From Myxococcota bacterium (GTDB taxonomy: Bacteria > Myxococcota_A > UBA9160 > UBA4427), in NCBI GenBank assembly GCA_041389495.1, contig JAWKRT010000003.1, positions 186,001 to 250,000 on the forward strand: DNA of 64,000 bases, written 5' to 3'. Of this stretch, positions 51,175 to 59,111 are shown piece by piece. The stretch's first letter is position 1. Each line of letters opens with the position of its first letter. A program made the position numbers and the translations under genes. The notes below the pieces were generated by a model. That model saw nothing but the letters and a program-made list of their open reading frames with translations, did not search any database and was not told the DNA's origin.

Positions 51175-52492
51175 GCGTCGCGAGCGACGTCGACGCGCTC
51201 GTGATCGGCGCCGGCGTGGCCGGGCTCGCGGCCGCGCGCGAGCTCGAGCGGCGGGGCGTCGAGACGCTCGTCGTCGACGCGGGCGAGGTCGCGGGCGGCG
51301 TGATGCGCACCGACGACGTCGCGGGCTACCGCGTCGAGCGCGGGCCGAACACGTTCCAGCGCAAGCTCCCGATGGAGCGCGGCCTGCGCGCGCTCGGCGC
51401 GGGCGGGGGCCTCGTGCGCGCCGCGCCCGCGAGCCGCGCGCGCTTCCTCGCGCGCGACGGCGCGCTCGTGCCCGTGCCGATGGGGCCGCTCGCGCTCGCG
51501 CGCACGCCGCTGCTCTCGGCGCGCGGCAAGCGCGCGCTGCTCGCGGAGCCCTTCGTCGCGCGCGGCGACGGGCGCGACGAGACCGTCGCCGCGCTCGTCC
51601 GGCGGCGGCTCGGCGACGAGGTCCTGCGCGGACTCGTCGGCCCGTTCCTCACGGGTGTCTACGCGGGCGACGAGGAACGCCTCGGCGCCGAGGCCGTGTT
51701 CCCCGCGCTCGTCGAGGCCGAGCGCGAGCACGGCTCGCTCGCGCGTGGCCTGCTGGCGGCGGCGCTGCGCCGCGGCGAGCGCGCGCCGCGAGGGACGTGG
51801 TCGCACGCGCACGGGCTCGGCGGCTTCGCCGAGGATCTCGCGCGCGGCCTGCGGCGCGCGCCCGAGCTCGGGGTGCGCGTCGTCGCGCTGCGCAGCGCGC
51901 GCGCCGCTGCGTGCTCGCGACGCCGGCGCCCGAGGCCGCCGCGCTCGTCGCGTCGATCGACGCCGACGCGGCGGGGTGGCTGCGCGGCGTCGCGTACGCG
52001 CCGATCGCGACCGTCGCGCTCGGCGCGCCCGCGCGGGCGGGCGCGTTCGCACGCGAGCCCGAGGGCTTCGGCTTCCTCGTGCCGCGCGGAGAGGCGCCCG
52101 CGCTGCTCGGCTGTCTGTTCCCGAGCGAGCTCTTCGCGGGGCGCGCGCCCGAGGGCCGTCACCTCCTGCACTGCATGCTCGGCGGCGTGCGCGCGCCCGA
52201 GGTGCTCGAGCTCGACGACGCCGGTCTCGCGCGCGTGGCGCTCGCCGACGTCGATCGATTCCTCGGCCTGCGCGGCGACCCGGAGATCCTGCGCGTCGGG
52301 CGGTGGTCGCGCGCCGTGCCGCAGCCGCGGCCCGGGCATCGCCGCGCGCTGCGCGACGCGCGTGCGCGGCTCGCCGCGCGCGCACCGATCGCGCTCGCCG
52401 GCAGCTACACGGACGGCGTGTCCGTTCCGGACAGCTTCGCCGGAGGCATCGCCGCCGCCGCGGCGCTCGCGGGTGGCTCAGTCGTCGAGTGA
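51171..52492 (+). pseudogene. hemG: Protoporphyrinogen oxidase, frameshifted with probable internal deletion
   Basis: A HemY-type FAD oxidase in two frames. From GTG 51171 the first frame gives DVDALVIGAGVAGLAAARELERRG (FAD site), RVERGPNTFQ, LVGPFLTGVYAGDEERL and WSHAHGLGGFAEDLARGL, up to VVALRSARAA near 51905. Homology then resumes one frame over with CVLATPAPEAAALV and continues through FGFLVPRGEAPALLGCLFPSE to GSYTDGVSVPDSFAGGI, ending at 52492. Normally some 20 residues lie between these blocks; here only a few do, so a stretch of roughly 60 nt (not a multiple of three) seems missing, in a GC-palindromic spot (GCGCTGCGCAGCGCGCGCGC). Either a real mutation or a sequencing/assembly error; heme genes on both sides make error likely. 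The symbol follows common usage; hemY is an alternative name. Confidence 0.75.
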
Positions 52493-53518
52493 CGCGGCCG
52501 CGCGCGCGCTCCACGCCGCCACGCCGCGCGCGAGCGCGGGCGTCGCGTTCGGGCAGGGCACGAGCTCGAAGGCCTCGCCGCCGAGCGCGCGCCACTGCGC
52601 GGCGGCGCGGATGCCGATCTCCTCGAGCGTCTCCAGGCAGTCCGACACGAACGCGGGGCAGAGCACGGCGAGCCGGCGCACGCCGCGCGCCGCGAGCGCG
52701 GGGAGCTCGGCGTCGGTGTGCGGTTCGATCCAGCGCGCGCGCCCGAGGCGCGACTGGAACGACGTCGAGTGGCGATCGGGCGCGAGCGCGAGCGCGCGCG
52801 CGAGGTGCGTCGTCGTCGCGAAGCACTGGGCCCGGTAGCAGCCGGCGCGCGCCCCGGCGTCGCTCGCCGTACAGCAGCCGGGCGTCGCCAGGCAGCGCGC
52901 GCCCGTCGCGTCCGCGCGCAGCACCTGGCGCTCGGGAAGGCCGTGGTAGCTCAGCAGGACGTGGTCCGGTGCGAACGCGCGCAGCCGCTCGCCCGCGCAC
53001 TCGCGCCACGCCTGCGCGAACTCCGGCTCGGCGAAGAACGGCTCGACCGCGACGGCGCGCTCGTCGGGGCCGAGACGCTCGCGCGCGGCCGCGAGCGCCG
53101 AGCCCGTCGTGGCCTCCGCGTGCTGCGGGAAGAGCGGGATCAGCACGAACCGCCGCGCGCCCCGCGCGCGCAGCGCGTCGAGGCCGTCCGCGATCGACGG
53201 CGCGCCGTAGCGCATGGCGAGGGCGACGGGCGCCGCGCCCGCGAGCTCGCGCTCGACGCCGCGTGCGAGAGCGAGCGAGTGCACGAGCAGCGGCGACCCG
53301 TCCTCGCGCCAGATCTGGGCGTAGGCCTCGGCCGAGCGGCGCGGGCGCGTCCGCAGGATCACGCCGTGGAGGAGCAGCCAGCGCAGCGGGGCGGGCAGGT
53401 CGATCACGCGCGGGTCGGAGAGGAACTCCGCGAGATAGCGGCGCGTGGCCGCGGGCGTCGGCGCGTCCGGCGTCCCGAGGTTGATGAGCAGGACGCCGAC
53501 GTCGGAGGCGAGCGACAT
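52478..53518 (-). CDS. hemH: Ferrochelatase, Cys-rich (2Fe-2S type)
   Basis: A 346-residue enzyme that inserts Fe2+ into protoporphyrin IX. VGVLLINLGTPDAPT opens it; the active-site His is in LLSYHGLPERQ and the Glu/Asp region in CPAFVSDCLETLEEIGI. A cysteine-rich segment, CLATPGCC and CYRAQCF, replaces the usual loop. It matches the internal cysteine pattern of ferrochelatases that carry a [2Fe-2S] cluster, described for Myxococcus and some other proteobacteria. ATG 53518 begins 8 nt after a TAGCCTGCG promoter. It is tail-to-tail with the damaged hemG and overlaps it by 15 nt. Confidence 0.93.
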   Translation of the reverse strand: MSLASDVGVLLINLGTPDAPTPAATRRYLAEFLSDPRVIDLPAPLRWLLLHGVILRTRPRRSAEAYAQIWREDGSPLLVHSLALARGVERELAGAAPVALAMRYGAPSIADGLDALRARGARRFVLIPLFPQHAEATTGSALAAARERLGPDERAVAVEPFFAEPEFAQAWRECAGERLRAFAPDHVLLSYHGLPERQVLRADATGARCLATPGCCTASDAGARAGCYRAQCFATTTHLARALALAPDRHSTSFQSRLGRARWIEPHTDAELPALAARGVRRLAVLCPAFVSDCLETLEEIGIRAAAQWRALGGEAFELVPCPNATPALARGVAAWSARAAASLDD

Positions 53519-53523
53519 GGCGG

Positions 53524-53532
53524 CGCAGGCTA
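53524..53532 (-). promoter_or_regulatory. Leaderless-type -10 element (TAGCCTGCG) for hemH
   Basis: TAGCCT (53532 to 53527) followed by GCG; the ATG at 53518 begins 8 nt beyond. Confidence 0.55.
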
Positions 53533-53647
53533 GCCGCGCGGACGTCGCTCGCTAGCGAGTTGCATCGCTCGACCCCGCCCGGGCGCTCTGCGAGAATCGG
53601 CGCGTGCGGACGGCGTCCGCCTGGCGCGCGGTGCCGGAGGGGGGTGC

Positions 53648-54748
53648 GTGGCGACGGTGCTGATCGTCGAGGACGAGGACACGCTGCGCGACTCGGTCGC
53701 GCGCTACCTCGAGTTCGAGGGACACGACGTGCTCGCGGCCGCCAACGGCCGCGAGGCCTTCGATCTCGGCGTCTCGGGCCGCCCCGACGTGCTCGTCGCC
53801 GACTGGATGCTCCGCAACCACATCCACGGCCTGCACGTCGCCCAGACGCTGCGCGTCGTCGACCCGGGCCTCAACACGGTGCTGATCACGGGCTTCCCGT
53901 CGCGCGACCTCGAGCAGGAGTTCGAGTCCGGCGGGGTCACCCAGATGCTCGAGAAGCCCTTCGACCTCGAGGACCTGAACCGCGCGATCCTGGTCGCCGC
54001 CGAGCAGCGCAGCGAGCGCGAGGCACACGCCGCGGCGGTGCTCGAGGTCGCGCGCGCCGGCGCCATCTCGTTCGCGAACCGCGGCGCGCGCGCGCTGCTC
54101 GCGCAGTGCGCGGCGGGCGAGCACGCGACCGACGTCGCCGCCGTCCTCGGCGCGGGCTTCGCAGCGCTGCTCGACGGCGCGGCGGCCGACTGGCAGCGCG
54201 CGGAGCCGAGCGGCGCGCCCACGGCCTGGCTCGTGCGCACGCGCCCGCGCCGCGGCGGCGACGGCTGGCTCGTCGCGGCCTGCCGCGACGACGAGCCGCG
54301 CTGGCTCACCGATCCGCGGCTGCGCATCCTGCTCGACCACCACAGCCGGTCCGCCCCGCTCCTGCGCGAGCTCGGCCCCGTGATCGTGCTCGAGCGCGAC
54401 GGCGCCGTGCGCCGCCTGCTCGCGTCGCAGATCGAGCGCATCGGCGCGCTCTGCTACCTCGCCGACGACATCGAGGGCGCGCTCCGCCTGCTCGGCGCCG
54501 AGCCGCGCGCGGTGACCGTGATGATCGACGTTGCGACCGCGGACACGCGCCTCGCCGCGTGGGTGCGCGCGCTCGAGGGCGCGCGCGAGCACGTCCGGAT
54601 CATCGGGATCGGCGCCGCGGGCAGCGCGGCCGACCTGCGCGCGCTCGGGCTCGACCGGCTGCTCGACAAGCCGTGGCGGATCGACGAGCTCGTCGAGGTC
54701 CTGCGCGCCGATCCGGTCGACCGGGCCGATCGCGCCCGACCGGCCTAG
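53648..54748 (+). CDS. Response regulator with two receiver-like domains and no output domain
   Basis: A 366-residue cytoplasmic protein. Residues 1-120 are a full receiver domain (VLIVEDEDTLRDS, phosphoacceptor D52 in VLVADWML, Lys in MLEKPFDLED). The middle (130-235) is PAS-like but not confidently assignable (ISFANRGARALLAQC, AWLVRTRPRRGGDGWLVAAC). Residues 245-360 look like a second, degenerate receiver: VIVLERDGAVRRLLASQIERIG, VMIDVATADTR and LLDKPWRIDEL, lacking the N-terminal acidic pair. No DNA-binding or catalytic output is visible, so it may relay or sequester phosphate. GTG 53648 follows GGAGGGG. No cognate kinase adjacent. Confidence 0.82.
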   Translation: MATVLIVEDEDTLRDSVARYLEFEGHDVLAAANGREAFDLGVSGRPDVLVADWMLRNHIHGLHVAQTLRVVDPGLNTVLITGFPSRDLEQEFESGGVTQMLEKPFDLEDLNRAILVAAEQRSEREAHAAAVLEVARAGAISFANRGARALLAQCAAGEHATDVAAVLGAGFAALLDGAAADWQRAEPSGAPTAWLVRTRPRRGGDGWLVAACRDDEPRWLTDPRLRILLDHHSRSAPLLRELGPVIVLERDGAVRRLLASQIERIGALCYLADDIEGALRLLGAEPRAVTVMIDVATADTRLAAWVRALEGAREHVRIIGIGAAGSAADLRALGLDRLLDKPWRIDELVEVLRADPVDRADRARPA

Positions 54749-55485
54749 CGCCGTCCGCGCAGCTCGTCGGGCTCGGCCATGCCGCCGAGCCAGAACGAGA
54801 GCACCAGGTAGTAGGCGGGATACGCGAGCGAGCACTCGACCGCGTGGAAGCGCGCCGCGAGCTCGGGCGCGGCGACCGCCATCACGACGAGCGCGCCCCA
54901 CACGAGCCCGCCGAAGGTCGAGCTGCGCCGGAAGACCGGCATCTTGCTCGGGTAGACGTACTTGATCGGGACGAAGACCGCGATCGAGAAGAACGCGACG
55001 ATGGCCGTGCCCGCGAGCGGCGACACCTGCAGCAGCCACAGGTAGATGGCGACGACGTTCCAGTACGAGGGCCAGCCGAGGAAGAAGTCGTCGGCCGTCT
55101 TCGCGTCCTCCTGCGCGAACCCGTATGCGCTCGCGAGGATGGGGAGCGCGGCGACGCTCCAGTGCAGCAGATGCCCGGCGCCGAGCATGAACACGACCGG
55201 GACGATCGCGAAGTTGAGATAGTCGACGATGTCGTCGAGGCGGCGGCCGTTGATGCGCGGGAGCACCTCGGCGACGCCGACCTTGCGCGCGAGCGTGCCG
55301 TCCACCGAGTCGATGAGCAGCGCCGCGAGCATCAGCAGCGCCGCGCGCGCGAGCTCGCCCGCGCTGATCGCGACGATCGCGAGCGCGCCGAGCACGGCGC
55401 CGCTCGCGGTGAGGAAGTGCACGCCCCATGCGAGCGTGAGCCGCGCGGGCGCGGGGCGGTCGTGCGGGGTGGCGGACTGCGTCAT
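54745..55485 (-). CDS. pcs: Phosphatidylcholine synthase (CDP-alcohol phosphatidyltransferase)
   Basis: A 246-residue membrane enzyme. The CDP-alcohol phosphotransferase signature is DSVDGTLARKVGVAEVLPRINGRRLDDIVDYL, in the extended-spacing form typical of bacterial Pcs, which condenses CDP-diacylglycerol with choline. ASAYGFAQEDAKTADDFFLGWPSYWNVVAIYLWLL is also characteristic of Pcs. About eight membrane helices. ATG 55485 is preferred; a TTG at 55539 lies just after a TATCCTGCG promoter and could give an 18-residue longer, leaderless product. Its stop codon and that of the response regulator share the same CTAG. Confidence 0.88.
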   Translation of the reverse strand: MTQSATPHDRPAPARLTLAWGVHFLTASGAVLGALAIVAISAGELARAALLMLAALLIDSVDGTLARKVGVAEVLPRINGRRLDDIVDYLNFAIVPVVFMLGAGHLLHWSVAALPILASAYGFAQEDAKTADDFFLGWPSYWNVVAIYLWLLQVSPLAGTAIVAFFSIAVFVPIKYVYPSKMPVFRRSSTFGGLVWGALVVMAVAAPELAARFHAVECSLAYPAYYLVLSFWLGGMAEPDELRGRR

Positions 55486-55544
55486 CGGGCGGCGCGGCTC
55501 CGCGCGGCCGGCGCGTTCGCGCGCCGCTCCGCGAGGCAAAGGGC

Positions 55545-55553
55545 CGCAGGATA
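55545..55553 (-). promoter_or_regulatory. Candidate -10 element (TATCCTGCG) for pcs
   Basis: TATCCT (55553 to 55548) followed by GCG. A divergent TACGGT for nuoB lies at 55565-55570. From here to ATG 55485 is a 60-nt leader, or 8 nt to the alternative TTG at 55539. Confidence 0.5.
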
Positions 55554-55615
55554 CCAGAGGCTGCTACGGTCCCGGCGGCGCGCGTTCGCGCGCCGACGCA
55601 GGGACGGCTCACCGC

Positions 55616-56257
55616 ATGACGCCTCCGCGAATGCACCCGATTCCCGCCCGAACCGCCGCGGCCGGGGGTGCGCAGCCCGGCAGTGGCGCGCGTCGGACGC
55701 GCGACGTGCGCGAGTGGCTGCGCCAGGGCGCGGACTCGTTCCTCACCACGCGCGCCGAGGCCGTCGTCGCGTGGGGACGCCGGTACTCGATGTTCCTCTA
55801 CCCGTTCGTGACCGCGTGCTGCGGCATGGAGTTCATGTCGACCGCCGGCCCGCGCTACGACCTCGACCGCTTCGGCTGCGCGCTTCCGCGCTTCTCGCCG
55901 CGCCAGTCCGACCTGCTCATGGTCGTCGGGACGATCTCGCACCGTCAGGCGCCGATCCTCAAGAAGGTCTACGACCAGATGGCCGAGCCGAAGTGGGTGA
56001 TCGCGTTCGGCGCGTGCACGTGCTCGGGCGGCCCGTACGACAACTACGCGACCGTCCAGGGCATCGACACGATCGTTCCCGTCGACGTCTACATTCCCGG
56101 CTGCCCGCCGCGGCCGGAGGCCGTGCTCGACGGACTGATCCTGCTCCAGGAGCGCGTCGCCGCGGAGCGCGTGCGGCCCGACGGTCGCCACCGCGAGGTC
56201 CGGCCTCTTCCGGTGATCGAGTCCGTGGAAGGCACGAGCGGCGCGCGCAGCGCGTGA
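55616..56257 (+). CDS. nuoB: NADH-quinone oxidoreductase subunit B
   Basis: A 213-residue peripheral-arm subunit of complex I carrying cluster N2. The four ligands are visible as the CC pair in VTACCGMEFM, the Cys of FGACTCSGG and the Cys of YIPGCPPRPE. FGCALPRFSPRQSDLLMVVGT is the conserved central block. The first 35 residues (MTPPRMHPIP to RTRDVREW) are a divergent extension. The rest of the cluster continues at 58.5 kb after an E2 and lipB. Subunits A, E-H and J-N are not in the window. Confidence 0.95.
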   Translation: MTPPRMHPIPARTAAAGGAQPGSGARRTRDVREWLRQGADSFLTTRAEAVVAWGRRYSMFLYPFVTACCGMEFMSTAGPRYDLDRFGCALPRFSPRQSDLLMVVGTISHRQAPILKKVYDQMAEPKWVIAFGACTCSGGPYDNYATVQGIDTIVPVDVYIPGCPPRPEAVLDGLILLQERVAAERVRPDGRHREVRPLPVIESVEGTSGARSA

Positions 56258-56359
56258 TCGGCGCGCCGCGCGCGGCCCGGGCGCGTCAAGCGCCGCGCGA
56301 GGCGGGCCGATCCTGCGGCGCGCCGCGGGCCCGCGGGTGCCGTCGCGAGCGACGGCTGC

Positions 56360-56387
56360 GAACGACGAACGACGAACGACGAACGAG
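56360..56387 (+). repeat. Tandem heptamer repeat (GAACGAC) x4
   Basis: Four consecutive 7-bp units, the last ending in G, occupy 56360-56387, between nuoB and the acyltransferase, directly ahead of GGATGGAGGGG and the start at 56406. Seven-base units cannot be coding repeats in one frame and can vary by slippage. They would lie in the leader or spacer of the E2 gene. Confidence 0.7.
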
Positions 56388-56405
56388 GATGGAGGGGAAC
56401 CGAGG

Positions 56406-57734
56406 ATGTCGATTGCCGTCGAGCTTCCGGCGCTGGGAGAGAGCGTCGTCGAGGGAACCGTCGCGCGCTGGCTGGTGAGCGAGGGCGACCGCGTCGAGGT
56501 CGACCAGCCGATCGTCGAGGTCACGACGGACAAGGTCGACGCCGAGATCCCGTCGCCCGCGGCCGGCGTCGTCGAGAAGATCCTCGCGGCCGAGGGCGAG
56601 ACCGTGCAGGTCGGCGCACAGCTCGCCTTCATCGACACGAGCGCCGGAGCCGCCGCCGCGGACTCCGCGCCCGCGAAGTCCGAGAAGCCCGCGTCTGCGA
56701 AGCCGGGGAACGCGGCGCCCGCGAAGGCGGAGAAGGCCGCCGAGGCGCCGGCGAAGGCGGCGCCGTCCGACGCCGCGCCCAAGGCCTCGCCCGTCGCGAA
56801 GCGGCTCGCCGAGGGCGCCGAGGTCGACCTCGGCGACGTCCGCGCGACCGGCGCGGGAGGCCGCATCACGAAGGACGACGTGCTCCGCTACGCCGCGGCG
56901 AAGGTCGGAGCGGAGGGCGAGCCGCAGTCCGGCCCCGCGAAGGCCGCCGCGCCGGCGCCCGCGCGCGCCGCCGCTCCCGCGAAGGCCGCCGCGCCGGCGG
57001 CGCGCCCGCCGTGGGCGCAGTACGAGCTGCAGGAAGGCGACCGCGTCATCGCGATGTCGCCGCAGCGCCGGCTGATCGCCGAGCACATGGTCTACTCGAA
57101 GCACACGAGCCCGCACGTCGGCACGGTGGCCGAGATCGACATGGGCGCCGTCGCCGCGCTCCGCGGCAAGGGCAAGAAGCGCTTCCAGGACACGCACGGC
57201 ATCGCGCTCACGTTCCTGCCGTTCATCGTGCACGCCGTCGTGCGCGCGCTTCGCGAGCACCCCGAGCTCAACGCGTCCGTGATCGACGACGCCATCGTCC
57301 AGAAGCAGGCCGTCCACGTGGGCATCGCGGTCGAGACGGAGAAGGGGCTGCTGGTTCCCGTCGTGCGCAATGCCGATCGCCTGTCGCTCGCCGGCATCGC
57401 CGCCGCCATCGACGACCTCTCGACGCGCGCGCGCAACCGCAAGCTGTCGCCCGACGAGCTGCGCGGCGGAACGATCACCGTGTCGAACCCCGGCCGCATG
57501 GGGAACCTGTACGGCTTCGCGATCATCAACCAGCCGCAGGTCGCCATCCTGCGGATGGGTGAGATGGTGAAGCGGCCGGTCGTGCGCACGGTCGACGGGT
57601 CGGACGCGATCGTGATCCGCCCGATGATGCACCTCGCGCTCTCGTACGATCACCGCGCGGTCGACGGCCAGCCGGCGAACGCCTTCCTGTTCCGCATCCG
57701 CGAGCTGCTCGAGGCGGGGGAGTTCGAGCTCTGA
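56406..57734 (+). CDS. 2-oxoacid dehydrogenase acyltransferase (E2), second copy
   Basis: A 442-residue E2. The lipoyl domain is at 1-80 with K43 in VTTDKVDAEIPSP, followed by an Ala/Lys-rich linker (82-125), a peripheral-subunit-binding domain (SPVAKRLAEGAEVDLGDVRATGAGGRITKDDVLRY), a second Ala/Pro linker and the catalytic domain ending SYDHRAVDG (His416, Asp420). GFAIINQPQVAILRMG and HTSPHVGTVAEIDM match the actinobacterial and branched-chain/2-oxoglutarate E2 type rather than AceF. Its E1 is not in the window. It sits between nuoB and lipB. ATG 56406 follows a purine-rich GGAGGGGAACCGAGG. Confidence 0.92.
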   Translation: MSIAVELPALGESVVEGTVARWLVSEGDRVEVDQPIVEVTTDKVDAEIPSPAAGVVEKILAAEGETVQVGAQLAFIDTSAGAAAADSAPAKSEKPASAKPGNAAPAKAEKAAEAPAKAAPSDAAPKASPVAKRLAEGAEVDLGDVRATGAGGRITKDDVLRYAAAKVGAEGEPQSGPAKAAAPAPARAAAPAKAAAPAARPPWAQYELQEGDRVIAMSPQRRLIAEHMVYSKHTSPHVGTVAEIDMGAVAALRGKGKKRFQDTHGIALTFLPFIVHAVVRALREHPELNASVIDDAIVQKQAVHVGIAVETEKGLLVPVVRNADRLSLAGIAAAIDDLSTRARNRKLSPDELRGGTITVSNPGRMGNLYGFAIINQPQVAILRMGEMVKRPVVRTVDGSDAIVIRPMMHLALSYDHRAVDGQPANAFLFRIRELLEAGEFEL

Positions 57735-58429
57735 GCGCGGGCGGTGCGCCGCACCGCCCGCTCGCGAGCGAGTGGTGGGGGCTCGTTCCGTACGCGGAGG
57801 CGCTCGCGCGCCAGGAGCGCGCCGTCGAGGAGCGGCGCGCGGGCGCGCGCGACGACACGCTCTTCCTGCTCGAGCACCCCGCCGTCGTCACGCTCGGACG
57901 CGCCTCGAAGCCCGAGAACCTGCTCGTCGCGCCGGGCGAGCTGGCCGCGCGCGGGATCGGGCTGCACGAGGTCGCGCGCGGCGGCGACGTCACGTTCCAC
58001 GCACCCGGCCAGCTCGTCGGCTACCCGGTCGTCGACCTCTCGGCCCGCGCCGCCGCGCCGCGCGACGTCCACGCGTTCCTGCGCGCGCTCGAGGACGGGC
58101 TGATCGCGGCGCTCGCGGAGCTCGGGCTCGCGGCGCGACGCATCGCGGGGCGGACCGGCGTCTTCATGGAGAGCGACGATCCCGCGGCGCGCGCGCGCAA
58201 GGTCGCGTCGATCGGCGTCGGCGTTCGCCGCTGGGTCACCTACCACGGGTTCGCGCTGAACGTGAGCGTCGACCTCGCGGGCTTCGGCGTGATCGTCCCG
58301 TGCGGGCTCGCCGACGTCGACATGACCTCGGTCGCGGCCGAGCTCGCGCGCGCGGGCCGCGAGGTGCCCCCCGATCTCGACGCGCGCACGCGCGAGGCGG
58401 TGCGCGGCGCGATGGACGAGCGTCTCTAG
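57731..58429 (+). CDS. lipB: Octanoyltransferase LipB, CTG start
   Basis: A 232-residue enzyme moving octanoyl from ACP to lipoyl domains. The active-site motif is EVARGGDVTFHAPGQLVGYPVVDL, the lysine is in RARKVASIGVGVRRWVTYHGFALNV, and the catalytic cysteine in VPCGLADVDMTS. The frame has no ATG, GTG or TTG before residue 146. The only start giving a full protein is CTG 57731, overlapping the E2 stop as CTGA and preceded by GGGGGAG with an 8-nt spacer. Translational coupling to the E2 gene, one of whose products is LipB's substrate, makes functional sense. lipA is at 39.5 kb. Confidence 0.9.
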   Translation: MSAGGAPHRPLASEWWGLVPYAEALARQERAVEERRAGARDDTLFLLEHPAVVTLGRASKPENLLVAPGELAARGIGLHEVARGGDVTFHAPGQLVGYPVVDLSARAAAPRDVHAFLRALEDGLIAALAELGLAARRIAGRTGVFMESDDPAARARKVASIGVGVRRWVTYHGFALNVSVDLAGFGVIVPCGLADVDMTSVAAELARAGREVPPDLDARTREAVRGAMDERL

Positions 58430-58472
58430 GGCCGCGCCGCGCAGCCCGCCTCGTCGCGCGCGCGACATCGCC

Positions 58473-58481
58473 TATATTGCG
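58473..58481 (+). promoter_or_regulatory. Candidate -10 element (TATATTGCG) for nuoI-C-D
   Basis: TATATT at 58473-58478 followed by GCG. ATG 58489 begins 10 nt after the hexamer, so the leader would be only a few bases. Confidence 0.6.
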
Positions 58482-58488
58482 CCGCCGA

Positions 58489-59111
58489 TGGCAGCTCGCG
58501 TCGTCGTCGTCGATCGCAAGCAGCGCCTCGGTGTGCTCGAGCGCACCTACCTCCCGATGATCGCGCGCGGCCTCTGGGTCACGGCGCGCCACTTCTTCCG
58601 CAACCTGCGCGGCTTCGCGACCGGCCGCGACCGCACCGACTTCGTCGTGCAGTACCCGGAGGAGCGCGTCGACTTCCCGGACGCGTTCCGCGGTATGCCG
58701 GTGCTCGTCGCGCTCGAGGACGGGTCGCCGCGCTGCGTCGCGTGCGGGCTGTGCGAGTTCGCCTGCCCGACGGACTGCATTGCGATCGTCCCGGGCGAGC
58801 TCGAGGGAGCGGGCATCGAGCGCCATCCCGTCGAGTTCGACATCGACATGTCGCGCTGCATGTTCTGCGGACTGTGCGAGGAGGCGTGTCCGGAGGAGGC
58901 GATCGTGATGAGCCGCCTCGTCGAGATCGCGGGCTACGACCGCGCGTCGATGCACTTCCGCAAGGAGGACCTGCTCGTCCCCGCGAAGGACCTCGAGCGC
59001 CGGCTCCACTTCCTGCGCGGCGAGTACGAACGCGGCGGCGAGTACGAGAGCGGCGGCGAGCCGGGCGGGCGTCGCCCGGAGGCGCACGACGGCTCGGAGC
59101 GCGAGGCGTGA
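58489..59111 (+). CDS. nuoI: NADH-quinone oxidoreductase subunit I
   Basis: A 207-residue 8Fe ferredoxin-like subunit carrying clusters N6a and N6b. Two motifs, CVACGLCEFACP (about 85-96) and CMFCGLCEEACP (about 124-135), bind the clusters. The N-terminal amphipathic region ARGLWVTARHFFRNLRG matches NuoI. The C-terminal 25 residues are a Gly/Glu-rich extension (YERGGEYESGGEPGG). Promoter TATATTGCG lies immediately upstream. The stop overlaps nuoC (GTGA). Confidence 0.94.

Noticed and set aside
51171..52838. A 555-codon intact HemG reading straight through
   Set aside because: After about residue 245 the frame is Arg/Ser-rich without homology; the matching sequence continues in another frame and ends at 52492.
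54745..54748. Shared CTAG containing the stop codons of two convergent genes (regulator and pcs)
   Set aside because: It is a neat compact arrangement but expected by chance in dense genomes; no function inferred.
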